A stretch of 64,000 bases of DNA. Origin: JAGVJT01 sp964513205 (GTDB lineage: Bacteria > Pseudomonadota > Gammaproteobacteria > Legionellales > Legionellaceae). A program made the translations under genes and the position numbers. Positions 34,246 to 43,653 of this stretch are shown one piece after another. The stretch lies in assembly GCA_964513205.1 (NCBI GenBank), contig CAZELP010000001.1, positions 1 through 64,000 on the forward strand. Reading direction: 5' to 3'. The number at the start of each line of letters is the position of its first letter. The stretch's first letter is position 1. Below the pieces are notes generated by a model. That model did not search any database. It was not told the origin of the DNA and was given only the letters and a program-made list of their open reading frames with translations.

Positions 34246-34785
34246 ATGTTGAAAAAAATCAAAGCAGCTTGGGACAGTGTAGTAGCAAAATGGAATGGCC
34301 TCGTAGAGGGCGCTGAAAAGAATTGGCTGAAGATCGCTCTCGCCGCTATTTTCTCCGTTGCATTGGCTACATTTAATGTGGTTTTCCCCCCATCTGCGCT
34401 TCCTACATTTTACGCACTTGCAACACTCGTTGCGACTAGCGCGATTTACGTTTTTGCTCAAGGCGTTGTTTCTTTCTTCAAAAAACAAACAGCTCCTGCT
34501 GCTGCAGTTGTTGTTGAAGAAAAACCAGCTGAAGAAGTCCTCGAAAGCTCTTCTGATGCAATCAATGCCGCACTAGAAGCAAACCAACCCGCAGAAGAAG
34601 CAAACAACGAAGCTGCTCCTGTTGCTGCTGAAGAACAAACTGCTGCTCCTGTTGCTGCTGCTAACGAAGAACAAGCTGCTACTCCTGTTGTGGCTGAAGA
34701 ACAAGCTGTTGTGGCTGCTAACGAAGAACAAACTGTTGCAGAAGAACAAGCTGAAGAAAATACGACTCCAGGACTTACTGCATAA
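34246..34785 (+). CDS. Small membrane protein with Ala/Glu/Val-rich repeat tail
   Basis: This 179-residue protein starts at ATG 34246 with a strong AAGGAG site. It has an N-terminal amphipathic helix (about 1-24), two transmembrane helices (about 26-45 and 52-74, joined by F-P-P-S), then an approximately 100-residue tail of degenerate repeats built on N-E-E-Q-A/T and A-P-V-A-A units. The tail DNA is a run of near-identical GAAGAACAA and GCTGCT-type codons, so copy number may vary. It stands alone between a promoter and a strong terminator, the layout of a highly expressed monocistronic gene. I know no family; a membrane-tethered acidic, flexible domain is what can be said. Confidence 0.75.
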   Translation: MLKKIKAAWDSVVAKWNGLVEGAEKNWLKIALAAIFSVALATFNVVFPPSALPTFYALATLVATSAIYVFAQGVVSFFKKQTAPAAAVVVEEKPAEEVLESSSDAINAALEANQPAEEANNEAAPVAAEEQTAAPVAAANEEQAATPVVAEEQAVVAANEEQTVAEEQAEENTTPGLTA

Positions 34786-34814
34786 TTGTATTTGGAGTTC
34801 GCTTCTTAGCAATA

Positions 34815-34842
34815 AAAAACGCGGCAAAAGCCGCGTTTTTTA
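34815..34842. terminator. Strong bidirectional intrinsic terminator
   Basis: The stem ACGCGGC-AAAA-GCCGCGT is flanked by six A and six T bases. It ends the Ala/Glu-repeat gene on the plus strand and, symmetrically, ubiX on the minus strand. Confidence 0.9.
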
Positions 34843-34879
34843 TTTTGAGATGCACTGCAAGAAAACAAGATACCGAACA

Positions 34880-35458
34880 TCAGATTTTGTCTATGCCTTT
34901 AGACCAGCGCTTCACCAAATCATGTTGAATGCCAAACAAATCCAAAATACGACCGAGAGTATCATCCACTAACTCCGCTATACTGGACGGATTTTGATAA
35001 AAAGCCGGCATCGGTGGAAAAATAATTCCGCCATTTCTCGTTACATCCAACATATTTTCTAAATGCTTCAAATGCAAAGGGGTCTCACGTGGCACCAAAA
35101 CCAAGCGTCGCCTTTCTTTCAAGATCACGTCAGCGGCTCTTGTGAGAAGATTACCTGAAAGACCATGAGCAACCTCAGCCAATGTATTCATAGAACAGGG
35201 TAAGATGATCATCCCCATGGTTTGAAAAGAGCCACTCGCGAGTGGAGAGGCAATGTCTTGTATATTATGATAAAAATCAGCCATCTCCTTTAAGGCAGCA
35301 AGAGAAAGTGACGACTCATACGCCCGCGTCAATTGCCCTGCTTTGGTCACAATGAGATGCGTTTCAATGGGCATTTGACGCAAAATTTCAAGCAGACGAA
35401 TCGCATACACGATACCTGACGACCCTGTAATGCCAATAATAAGACGATTCGCAGACAT
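34880..35458 (-). CDS. ubiX: Flavin prenyltransferase UbiX
   Basis: This 192-residue enzyme prenylates FMN with dimethylallyl phosphate to make the cofactor of UbiD. The N-terminal motif I-G-I-T-G-S-S-G (about 8-15) and the C-terminal R-E-T-P-L-H and F-Y-x-x-P segments are diagnostic. ATG 35458 is preferred over an in-frame TTG at 35476. It is 20 kb from ubiD here. Confidence 0.95.
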   Translation of the reverse strand: MSANRLIIGITGSSGIVYAIRLLEILRQMPIETHLIVTKAGQLTRAYESSLSLAALKEMADFYHNIQDIASPLASGSFQTMGMIILPCSMNTLAEVAHGLSGNLLTRAADVILKERRRLVLVPRETPLHLKHLENMLDVTRNGGIIFPPMPAFYQNPSSIAELVDDTLGRILDLFGIQHDLVKRWSKGIDKI

Positions 35459-35529
35459 GATTTTCAATCCGTTCAATTAAAAACTAAAAGACTATCATAC
35501 CATATTTTTGGATTTTGACTTCAATCGGG

Positions 35530-35535
35530 TATAAT
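35530..35535 (+). promoter_or_regulatory. TATAAT -10 element upstream of metG
   Basis: A perfect TATAAT preceded by GGG lies 28 bases before the metG ATG at 35563. The -35 region is weak (TTTGGA near 35507), and TTGACT at 35515 is too close to pair with it. The position rules out a translation start at 35515. Confidence 0.5.
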
Positions 35536-35562
35536 GTTGGCTTTTCGTTTAATGGATTTTTC

Positions 35563-37206
35563 ATGACAAACAATCGCACTATGCTTGTGACCAGCGCGCT
35601 ACCCTACGCCAATGGCGCTATACATTTAGGTCATCTTGTAGAACATATCCAAACTGACGTCTGGGTCAGAACGCATCGTCTACTTGGCATCAATTGCATC
35701 AGTCTTTGTGGTGATGATGCCCACGGAACACCCATCATGCTAAAAGCAGAACAACTAGGGCTCTCACCAGAGGTGCTCACTGCTGGAATAAAACGTGATC
35801 ATGAAGCAGACTTTAAAGCATTCGGCATCGAATACGATGTCTACCACACCACGCACTCGACAGAAAATCAGATACTGGCAGAAGAAATATATAATCGCTT
35901 ATCTGAAGCAGGGTATATTGTCAAAAAAACGATTGAACAAGCATTTGATCCTGTAAAATCACTTTTTCTACCTGATCGTTTTATCAAAGGAACATGTCCG
36001 AAATGTAAATCAGATGATCAATATGGAGATAGCTGTGAAGTATGTGGAGCAACCTATGCCCCAACAGAACTCCTGAATCCCGTGTCAGCATTAACTGGCG
36101 CCACACCCATTACAAAATCATCTGAACATTATTTTTTCGATTTACCTCGATTCGAAGATCTACTTAAAAACTGGACAAAAAGCGGTCATTTGCAAGTTGA
36201 GGTGGCGAATAAACTCGATGAATGGTTTAGCGCAGGCCTCGTACCCTGGGATATATCGCGTGATGCGCCTTATTTTGGTTTCAATATTCCCGGAACAACA
36301 GACAAATACTTTTATGTTTGGCTCGATGCACCCATTGGCTACATGGCCAGCTGTAAAAAATATTGTGAAAACAATGGACTATCATTCGAAGAATGCTGGT
36401 CTCCCGATACAAAAACTGAGCTTTACCATTTTGTTGGTAAAGACATCGTATATTTTCATGCTTTATTTTGGCCAGCTATGCTGGCAGGTAGCAATCATCG
36501 ACTGCCTACTTCAATTTTCACGCACGGTTTTTTGACGATTAATGGTCAAAAAATGTCAAAATCTAGAGGCACATTCATCGAAGCCAAACGATTTGCCAAG
36601 CATCTCAATCCAGAATGCCTTCGATATTATTTTGCGGCAAAATTAAACGGCCGGGTTGAGGACATCGATTTGAATTTCGAAGACTTTAAAAATCGAATTA
36701 ATGCCGATTTGGTCGGGAAAATTGTCAATATCGCAAGTCGTTGTGCTGGTTTTATTCACAAGCAATTTAATCAAAAATTATCTGATGACTTGGCTAATCC
36801 GGAGCTTTATGACTCTCTCCTCTCAATCAAACAAGACGTATTAGACGCTTATATCCAGAGAGATTACGCACATGCCATACGCCAGATTATGGAGGCTGCC
36901 GCACGCGTCAATCAATATATCGACCAAGAGAAACCATGGATACTTGCAAAAGAAGAGGCACTTCGACCAAAAGTTCAATCTGTATGCACCATGGGATTAA
37001 ATTTATTTCGAATCCTAATGACCTACTTAAAACCGGTTCTCCCAAACATGGCACATCAGGTCGAGTCTTTTCTCGCTTGCGAACCCTTAAATTGGGACAA
37101 TATTCAAACACCACTGTTGGCTCACCATATTCAAGAATTTACACCCTTGATGACGCGCGTCACAGATGACCAGATCCACGCTCTTTTAACGGTAGAGGCA
37201 TCATGA
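35563..37206 (+). CDS. metG: Methionyl-tRNA synthetase (short form)
   Basis: This 547-residue class I synthetase has the HIGH-type motif I-H-L-G-H-L (about 22-27), a zinc-binding knuckle C-P-K-C...C-E-V-C (about 145-162) and K-M-S-K-S (about 331-335). The C-terminal EMAP/Trbp111-like dimerisation domain of the 677-residue E. coli enzyme is absent, a form known in several bacteria. Start at ATG 35563, downstream of the TATAAT. It overlaps rnfB by ATGA. Confidence 0.95.
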   Translation: MTNNRTMLVTSALPYANGAIHLGHLVEHIQTDVWVRTHRLLGINCISLCGDDAHGTPIMLKAEQLGLSPEVLTAGIKRDHEADFKAFGIEYDVYHTTHSTENQILAEEIYNRLSEAGYIVKKTIEQAFDPVKSLFLPDRFIKGTCPKCKSDDQYGDSCEVCGATYAPTELLNPVSALTGATPITKSSEHYFFDLPRFEDLLKNWTKSGHLQVEVANKLDEWFSAGLVPWDISRDAPYFGFNIPGTTDKYFYVWLDAPIGYMASCKKYCENNGLSFEECWSPDTKTELYHFVGKDIVYFHALFWPAMLAGSNHRLPTSIFTHGFLTINGQKMSKSRGTFIEAKRFAKHLNPECLRYYFAAKLNGRVEDIDLNFEDFKNRINADLVGKIVNIASRCAGFIHKQFNQKLSDDLANPELYDSLLSIKQDVLDAYIQRDYAHAIRQIMEAAARVNQYIDQEKPWILAKEEALRPKVQSVCTMGLNLFRILMTYLKPVLPNMAHQVESFLACEPLNWDNIQTPLLAHHIQEFTPLMTRVTDDQIHALLTVEAS

Positions 37207-37811
37207 GTCGTGTAGAAGAGATTGATGCCCTTCTTGTGCAAACTCAGTGCGGAGAATGTGGTTACCCAGGATGTTTGCCTTATGCACAAGCAATTGCCTC
37301 TGAGCAGGCACCCATCAATCGCTGTCAACCAGGAGGCACTGAAACAATCGAAAAATTGGCAAAATATCTTAACAAGCCGATTATTCCTCCTGCTTTTACT
37401 GCAAAACCTCCGAGTATGGCACGTATTCGCGAATCCGAATGCATTGGGTGCACTAAGTGCATCCAGGCTTGTCCTGTTGACGCAATTATGGGTACGGCTG
37501 CTAATATGCACGTCATCATCGAAACAGAATGTACAGGATGCGGGTTATGTGTGTCCCCTTGCCCTGTTGACTGCATCGAAATGCATCCAATAGAAACGCT
37601 TTCTTTCGATAAGAAAAAAGCACGTGACCGATTTAATGCAAAAAAAATTAGATCGTTACAAGCACTAGAAAAACAGGCCTATTTGTACCGAGAAAAAACA
37701 AAACTATCTAAAGAAAAACAATACAAAGAAGAAAAGGACGCGAAACAAGCCTATATTCTGGAAGCCCTAGAGCGAACAAGAGCCAAAAAACATGGACCCA
37801 AAGACAGTTGA
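37203..37811 (+). CDS. rnfB: RnfB-like iron-sulfur protein (stand-alone)
   Basis: This 202-residue protein has the four-Cys cluster motif C-G-E-C-G-Y-P-G-C (about 16-24, fourth Cys near 41) and two ferredoxin 4Fe-4S motifs, C-I-G-C-T-K-C-I-Q-A-C-P and C-T-G-C-G-L-C-V-S-P-C-P. It lacks the N-terminal membrane helix of typical RnfB, and no other rnf gene is nearby, so it is not acting in a locally encoded Rnf complex. The C-terminal 60 residues are highly charged. It overlaps nth by 20 bases; nth also needs a 4Fe-4S cluster. Confidence 0.85.
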   Translation: MSRVEEIDALLVQTQCGECGYPGCLPYAQAIASEQAPINRCQPGGTETIEKLAKYLNKPIIPPAFTAKPPSMARIRESECIGCTKCIQACPVDAIMGTAANMHVIIETECTGCGLCVSPCPVDCIEMHPIETLSFDKKKARDRFNAKKIRSLQALEKQAYLYREKTKLSKEKQYKEEKDAKQAYILEALERTRAKKHGPKDS

Positions 37812-38424
37812 TCTAATTTTTAAGCGATTTTCTGAACAAAAACCTCACCCAACAACAGAGCTCGAGTTTAAAACTCATTTTGAGCTTCTGATCGCTGTAC
37901 TTCTATCCGCACAAGCAACCGATCGCAGTGTCAATAAAGCAACAGAAAAATTATTTGCCGTAGCAAACACACCCAAAGCAATTTTGGCATTAGGAGAGGA
38001 AGCGCTTAAAACATACATTAAAACCATTGGACTTTTTCGCAGCAAAGCGCGTCACATCATACAAACCTGCGAAAAACTTATCACCACTTATGACAGCAAA
38101 GTGCCCGAGACATTAGATGCACTCACATCCCTCCCAGGTGTAGGACGAAAAACAGCAAATGTCATTCTAAACACCGCGTTTGGTCATAAAACAATAGCCG
38201 TTGACACGCATGTGTTTCGAGTCTCGCGCAGAATTGGATTATCCAAAGGAAAAACCCCACTCGAAGTTGAAAAAGATCTCTTAAGACAAATTGGAGAAGT
38301 CTATCTGAAAGATGCGCATCACTGGCTAATTTTGCATGGTCGTTACACCTGTACAGCTAAAAAACCCAAGTGCGCAACCTGCTCAATCCGAGATCTTTGC
38401 GAGTACTCTGAAAAAACAGGCTAA
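37792..38424 (+). CDS. nth: Endonuclease III
   Basis: This 210-residue base-excision glycosylase/AP lyase acts on oxidised pyrimidines. The HhH motif L-P-G-V-G-R-K-T-A (about 114-122, catalytic Lys in K-T-A-N), the catalytic Asp in V-D-T-H-V-F-R and the C-terminal cluster C-x6-C-x2-C-x5-C are intact. It starts inside rnfB and is convergent with glmU. Confidence 0.96.
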   Translation: MDPKTVDLIFKRFSEQKPHPTTELEFKTHFELLIAVLLSAQATDRSVNKATEKLFAVANTPKAILALGEEALKTYIKTIGLFRSKARHIIQTCEKLITTYDSKVPETLDALTSLPGVGRKTANVILNTAFGHKTIAVDTHVFRVSRRIGLSKGKTPLEVEKDLLRQIGEVYLKDAHHWLILHGRYTCTAKKPKCATCSIRDLCEYSEKTG

Positions 38425-38452
38425 AAATTTTAGAATAGCGCGTCAACAGACT

Positions 38453-39829
38453 TTAGGTTGTGGTTGTCTTTTTTTTAGGGCGACTCCAACCGACAATTGT
38501 TTTTTGTTGAGACACCGTCAGTGTGAGCTCCCCGGCCGGCACAGGTTTACGAATGGTACTACCAGCGCCAATCGTGGCATTTTTTCCAATGGTAACTGGA
38601 GCAACAAGCTGCGTATCTGAGCCAATAAAAACACCATCTTCTATGATGGTTTGATGTTTATTGACGCCATCATAATTACAAGTGATTGTACCAGCACCAA
38701 TGTTGACGTCTTGGCCGACAATAACATCCCCCAGATATGACAAGTGACTCGCTTTGCTATAATCGCCAAAATTGGCTTTTTTGGTTTCGACAAAATTGCC
38801 AACTTTGCAATGCGAACCAAGCACCGTACCGCTACGTAAACGTGCAAATGGACCGACCTCACTCGCCTCACCAATCCGACATCCTTCGAGCAGACTGTTG
38901 GCGTGGACCACCGCATTTTTGCCGATATGAACGTTTTTCAGCACGCAATTAGGGCCAACTTTTACCCCTTCTTCTAGCGTCACATCTCCAATAAAAACAG
39001 TATTAATGTCAATGGAAACATCTTGTGCTGCAATCAATTCACCTCGAATATCGATGCGTGAAGCATCCGCTATCTGTACTCCTTTTAGCATCAATGCATG
39101 CGCAAGATGCCGCTGCCAGACGCGCTCAAGCTCTTGTAACTGCAGACGATTATTAACACCTTGAACAGACCACAAATCTTTTACTTCAAAAGAGGCGATG
39201 GGGATCTCTTCTGTCGCCGCCATCCCCACAATATCTGTCAAATAGTACTCTTTTTGTGCGTTATTTTGTGACAATTGAGGCAACCAACGAGCCAATGCCT
39301 CTTGTTTTGCACAGCAAATGCCAGTATAAATTTCCTTGATTTTTCGCACATCCTCTGTTGCGTCTTTTTCTTCAATAATTTTTTGAATACCACGTGCATC
39401 GCGAATAATGCGCCCTAATCCAGAAGGGTCCTCAAGTGTCGCCACCAACAATCCCAAATCGGCATGCTTGAGCATCACTTCTTCCACTAATTTTTGAAGC
39501 ACTGCGGTTTGCACAAGCGGCACATCAGCAGATAAAACAAGCACAAAATTACCTGACTTCACATGCTTAAAAGCTTCAGAAACTGCATGACCTGTGCCCA
39601 ATTGTTGGTGTTGATTTACCCAATGCACAGGTAATTCTGATAAAGCGGTTTGGACACGTTTGGCTTCATGTCCCACAACCACATGCACACACTCTGGCGA
39701 TAACTCAAGTGCCGCCTCAACGACTCTTGTTACCATGGGCTTACCGGCAAGCTCATGCAGCACTTTTGGAATAGACGAGTACATACGAGTGCCACGTCCT
39801 GCGGCAAGAATAATCACTTCTAAATTCAT
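38453..39829 (-). CDS. glmU: Bifunctional UDP-GlcNAc pyrophosphorylase / glucosamine-1-phosphate acetyltransferase
   Basis: This 458-residue enzyme makes UDP-GlcNAc for peptidoglycan and LPS. The N-terminal uridyltransferase has L-A-A-G-R-G-T-R-M (7-15), then a left-handed beta-helix of hexapeptide repeats (about 250-430) with the acetyltransferase H-x-x-Y/N-Y-D-G-x-N-K-H motif. The length matches E. coli. It is monocistronic and faces nth. Confidence 0.97.
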   Translation of the reverse strand: MNLEVIILAAGRGTRMYSSIPKVLHELAGKPMVTRVVEAALELSPECVHVVVGHEAKRVQTALSELPVHWVNQHQQLGTGHAVSEAFKHVKSGNFVLVLSADVPLVQTAVLQKLVEEVMLKHADLGLLVATLEDPSGLGRIIRDARGIQKIIEEKDATEDVRKIKEIYTGICCAKQEALARWLPQLSQNNAQKEYYLTDIVGMAATEEIPIASFEVKDLWSVQGVNNRLQLQELERVWQRHLAHALMLKGVQIADASRIDIRGELIAAQDVSIDINTVFIGDVTLEEGVKVGPNCVLKNVHIGKNAVVHANSLLEGCRIGEASEVGPFARLRSGTVLGSHCKVGNFVETKKANFGDYSKASHLSYLGDVIVGQDVNIGAGTITCNYDGVNKHQTIIEDGVFIGSDTQLVAPVTIGKNATIGAGSTIRKPVPAGELTLTVSQQKTIVGWSRPKKKTTTT

Positions 39830-39882
39830 CTCAACCCTTTCTCACCCTGTGTTTTAATGGTGTTTATCATAAGTGTATCGCA

Positions 39883-40902
39883 TCATATGGTCAATTCTCC
39901 TGCCAAATCAACTTCAAACTCACGTCTCACAATGGATCGATCATCATACTTACTTAACAAATACAACAACTTGCAATGCACCGATTCTGGTGTCATATCA
40001 TGAGCACTCATCAAACCAATACGGCCCAGTGTGTAACCCGTTTCGTATTGATCCATAATCACACGTCCATGCCGACATTGGCTCGAATTCACAATCAGAG
40101 TGCCCTGATCGGATGCCTTTTTTAATTGTGTTAAAAAATTTACATCTTGGCTGGGTGCGTTTCCAGTGCCATAGGTTTCGAGGACAAGCGCATCCAATGA
40201 GGACGCCAACAGACCATTCAAAACGTCCATCGAACACCCCGGAAAAAGCCGAAAATTTGCAATACGATGAGGGGTAAGGCGCTGAACACGAAAAGGAGAC
40301 TTTACCTCAGGCAACAACAGATGTGCTTTAATTGCGACGTCAACGCCAACAGCAGCAAGATGTGGATAGTTTGGTGAATCAAATGCTCTAAAAGCAGTCG
40401 AGCTAACTTTTTGAGCACGATTGCCACGTAACAAATGTTGGTTGAAGTAAATACAAACTTCGTGCAGCGACTCATGTCCTGCCAACCACAAAGAAGTCAT
40501 CACATTGTCAATTGCATCACTTCGAATTTCAGTGAGTGGAATTTGTGACCCCGTCAAAATCACCGGCTTAGACAAATTTTCAAGCATAAATGATAACGCA
40601 GAAGCGGTATAAGCCATCGTATCGGTGCCATGAAAAATGACAAAACCATCATAATCATCATAATTTTTCTCAATGTCAGCAGCAATTTGATTCCAAACAG
40701 AAACCGTCATGTTTGAGGAATCGATCAGTGGTTTATACTCACATAAAGAGTATATTGGCATATCGACATGTGACAGCATTGAAATTTCATTTAGAACATC
40801 GGCTACGCCATTCGGCATTGGCTGATAGCCTTGCGCTGTTTTAATGCTACTTATTGTGCCACCTGTATTTAAAATGAGAATCTTTTTTTTGTCTTGAGTC
40901 AT
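39883..40902 (-). CDS. ansA: Cytoplasmic L-asparaginase (type I)
   Basis: This 339-residue amidohydrolase converts asparagine to aspartate and ammonia. The N-terminal N-T-G-G-T-I-S-S carries the nucleophilic Thr, and H-G-T-D-T-M-A-Y-T (about 85-93) carries the second active-site triad. There is no signal peptide, so the cytoplasmic type I is favoured. ATG 40902 is chosen; a GTG at 40911 adds three residues. Confidence 0.9.
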   Translation of the reverse strand: MTQDKKKILILNTGGTISSIKTAQGYQPMPNGVADVLNEISMLSHVDMPIYSLCEYKPLIDSSNMTVSVWNQIAADIEKNYDDYDGFVIFHGTDTMAYTASALSFMLENLSKPVILTGSQIPLTEIRSDAIDNVMTSLWLAGHESLHEVCIYFNQHLLRGNRAQKVSSTAFRAFDSPNYPHLAAVGVDVAIKAHLLLPEVKSPFRVQRLTPHRIANFRLFPGCSMDVLNGLLASSLDALVLETYGTGNAPSQDVNFLTQLKKASDQGTLIVNSSQCRHGRVIMDQYETGYTLGRIGLMSAHDMTPESVHCKLLYLLSKYDDRSIVRREFEVDLAGELTI

Positions 40903-41009
40903 GATATTCACTTTCTCTTATCTTTTATCTCTATCATTGTACGACAATATTTGCATCGACATGACCTTTTATGAAAAAATCGAGATATTTTCAATTGTTA
41001 ATAAGATGA

Positions 41010-41537
41010 ATGATGGTCATCGATCGCGCAGGATATCGACTCAATGTAGGAATCATCCTTGTCAATGAATCCAACCGCGTCTTTTGGGGAAAAAGACAAG
41101 GCCACGACGCATGGCAATTTCCACAAGGTGGATTAAGTACAGGAGAATCGGTAGAAGAAGCCATGTTTAGGGAGTTGCGAGAAGAAGTCGGTCTCGAAAA
41201 ACAAGATGTTGAAGTGTTGGGATATACCAAACGCTGGTTGCGATACAGACTTCCTAAACAATACTTACGCCATGGAAGCAAACCCTTGGTTATTGGTCAA
41301 AAACAAAAATGGGTTCTACTACGGCTGATTGCCAGTGAGCAAAAAATTCGCCTCGATCTCAGTGATTCTCCCGAATTTGATAGTTGGCGTTGGATTGACT
41401 ATCATGAACCGCCTGATCAAGTTATATTTTTTAAAAAACAAGTCTACAACGAATGCTTAAGCGAGCTTGAATATCTACTTAAGAAAAAGCCTTCTCGCTT
41501 CCGAATTCGACGTAAACACGACCACCACGGCCATTGA
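41010..41537 (+). CDS. rppH: RNA pyrophosphohydrolase RppH
   Basis: This 175-residue Nudix hydrolase removes pyrophosphate from mRNA 5' ends to trigger decay. The Nudix box G-x5-E-x7-R-E-x-x-E-E-x-G (G-L-S-T-G-E-S ... R-E-L-R-E-E-V-G) and W-x-F-P-Q-G-G are present. It starts the conserved rppH-ptsP-lgt-thyA run; two alternative ATGs (41010, 41013) make no practical difference. Confidence 0.96.
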   Translation: MMVIDRAGYRLNVGIILVNESNRVFWGKRQGHDAWQFPQGGLSTGESVEEAMFRELREEVGLEKQDVEVLGYTKRWLRYRLPKQYLRHGSKPLVIGQKQKWVLLRLIASEQKIRLDLSDSPEFDSWRWIDYHEPPDQVIFFKKQVYNECLSELEYLLKKKPSRFRIRRKHDHHGH

Positions 41538-41540
41538 CGC

Positions 41541-43652
41541 ATGCTAAAAATACTAAAGCAAATCGTACAAGATGTCACAACCGCGCCTCAACTCTCTGAG
41601 GCGCTCGAAACCCTGGTCGTGCGCGTTAAAGAAGCACTCAAAGCCGAGGCCGTTTCCGTTTATTTAATTGACAACAAACAATCAGAATATGTGCTGATTA
41701 CAACAGCGGGGCTTGATAAACACTCGCTTAAACGAGTTAGAGTTCCAACCGATAAAGGATTAATAGGTCTTGTAGGAAGACGCGAAGAGCCCATCAACAT
41801 TGAAAATGCGCTACTACATCCGGCTTTTCAGCAAGAGCCTGCTCTTCATGAGCATCATTTATCGGCTTTTCTAGGTGTGCCGATTATTCAACATCGAAAA
41901 CTTTATGGTGTTGTCGTCGCACAAAAAAAAGAACAACGCTGTTTTGATGACTCAGAAGAAGCATTCCTCATCACATTAACAGCCCAATTGGGAGGGCTGA
42001 TTGCACACGCAGAAGCAACAGGCGAGCTTGCAACACTCACAAAACTGCCCAATCTGACAAAAAAGATGAAAAGCACGCTCACACAAATTACACTATCAGG
42101 AATAGGATCTGTGCCTGGCGTTGCAATAGGAAGTGCTTTCGTCGTGTATCCGCCAGCCGACATCGATGCGGTTCCAAAAGAACTGACGGATAACATTAAT
42201 CATGAAATAGAGATATTCCATCAGGCCCTCCACGCGGCCCGCGAAAACATGCACCGCTTGAGTCGCCGAATGAAGGCCAATTTGGCAGAAAACGAATATG
42301 CGCTTTTTGATGTTTACTTGCATATTCTCGACAAAGATAGCCTTGGCAGTGAAGTTGANNNNNNNNNNNNNNNNNNNNNNNNNNNNNNNNNNNNNNNNNN
42401 NNNNNNNNNNNNNNNNNNNNNNNNNNNNNNNNNNNNNNNNNNNNNNNNNNNNNNNNNNGGGAATTCGCATGTTGCAATTTTAGCTCGAGCACTTGGAGTT
42501 CCAACCGTCATGGGCGTGCGTGGTCTTAAGCTCGATCAACTTTCAAGACGAGCGGTCATTGTCGATGGGTATGATGGAAACGTTTTTATTTCACCTTCAA
42601 AAACGTTGCTCACCGAATACAAGCAACTGGCACAAGAAGAAGATGAGCTCAATCAAAATCTGATTACATTACGTGAAAAACCAGCAGAAACATTGGATAA
42701 TCATCGCATCTCACTACAAGTGAATACCGGTCTTGCTTTGGACGCAGGACTGGCCATGAGTGTTGGCGCAGAAGGTGTAGGATTGTATCGCTCTGAAATT
42801 CCTTTTATGAGTCGAGACAGATTTCCATCAGAAGATGAACAATACGTGATTTATCGACAAATTTTGAAGGCATTCTCTCCACGAAAAGTCACCATGCGAA
42901 CCCTGGATATTGGCGGAGATAAATTGTTACCTTATTTTCCTGTCGAAGAAGATAATCCTTATCTTGGATGGCGAGGCATTCGCATCACACTCGATCATCC
43001 AGACGTTTTTTTAATGCAAGTTCGCGCCATGATGCGAGCAAACCAAGATCTGCATAACCTACGTATTTTGCTACCCATGATCACCACACTCAACGAAGTG
43101 GATGAAGCAGCCTTCTTAATCGATCAAGCCTATCATGAGCTTTTAGAAGAACATATTCACATCGAAAAACCAGAGCTCGGGGTTATGATTGAAGTCCCTG
43201 CTGCAGTTTATCAAGCTCGAGAATTAGCCAAACGTGTAAATTTTCTATCGATTGGCAGCAATGATTTAACACAATACATGCTGGCAGTTGACCGAAATAA
43301 TGCACGAGTATCAGGACTATACGATGCGTTACATCCCGCCATGCTGCAAACACTACTCAAAGTCGTAGAGGGGGGACATGCAGCGGGCGTTGAAGTCGGC
43401 ATTTGCGGTGAAATGGCCAGTGACCCTTACGCGGTTATTCTTTTACTGGCAATGGGATTTGATACCCTCAGTATGAACTCAGCAAGTTTGCCGCGTGTAA
43501 AATGGATTATCCGAAGTTTTACCATGGCCCAAGCAAGAAAAATTCTTGCGGAGGTGTTAGAACTAGAACATGCTTCAGACATTCGACTGCATTTACAACG
43601 TGCGCTCGAACGAGAAGGATTAGGCGGGCTTATTCGAGCAGGGAAATCATAA
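41541..43652 (+). CDS. ptsP: PtsP: GAF-domain phosphoenolpyruvate-protein phosphotransferase (EI-Ntr), interrupted by an assembly gap
   Basis: This enzyme I of the nitrogen-related PTS has an N-terminal GAF domain (about 18-155), a PEP-utiliser N-domain from G-S-V-P-G-V-A-I-G, then the gap. After it comes the phospho-His loop G-N-S-H-V-A-I-L-A-R, followed by the PEP-binding barrel (M-R-T-L-D-I-G-G-D-K and G-S-N-D-L-T-Q-Y). The 100 N at 42359-42458 replaces part of the N-domain and happens to keep the frame. By comparison with PtsP proteins roughly 100 or more residues should be there, so the gap size is probably a placeholder. Three bases separate it from rppH and one from lgt. Confidence 0.93.
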   Translation: MLKILKQIVQDVTTAPQLSEALETLVVRVKEALKAEAVSVYLIDNKQSEYVLITTAGLDKHSLKRVRVPTDKGLIGLVGRREEPINIENALLHPAFQQEPALHEHHLSAFLGVPIIQHRKLYGVVVAQKKEQRCFDDSEEAFLITLTAQLGGLIAHAEATGELATLTKLPNLTKKMKSTLTQITLSGIGSVPGVAIGSAFVVYPPADIDAVPKELTDNINHEIEIFHQALHAARENMHRLSRRMKANLAENEYALFDVYLHILDKDSLGSEVXXXXXXXXXXXXXXXXXXXXXXXXXXXXXXXXXXGNSHVAILARALGVPTVMGVRGLKLDQLSRRAVIVDGYDGNVFISPSKTLLTEYKQLAQEEDELNQNLITLREKPAETLDNHRISLQVNTGLALDAGLAMSVGAEGVGLYRSEIPFMSRDRFPSEDEQYVIYRQILKAFSPRKVTMRTLDIGGDKLLPYFPVEEDNPYLGWRGIRITLDHPDVFLMQVRAMMRANQDLHNLRILLPMITTLNEVDEAAFLIDQAYHELLEEHIHIEKPELGVMIEVPAAVYQARELAKRVNFLSIGSNDLTQYMLAVDRNNARVSGLYDALHPAMLQTLLKVVEGGHAAGVEVGICGEMASDPYAVILLLAMGFDTLSMNSASLPRVKWIIRSFTMAQARKILAEVLELEHASDIRLHLQRALEREGLGGLIRAGKS
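42359..42458. other. Assembly gap (100 N)
   Basis: Exactly 100 undetermined bases lie inside ptsP. The round number suggests a gap of unknown size, so coordinates to the right are only relative. Confidence 0.99.
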
Positions 43653-43653
43653 T

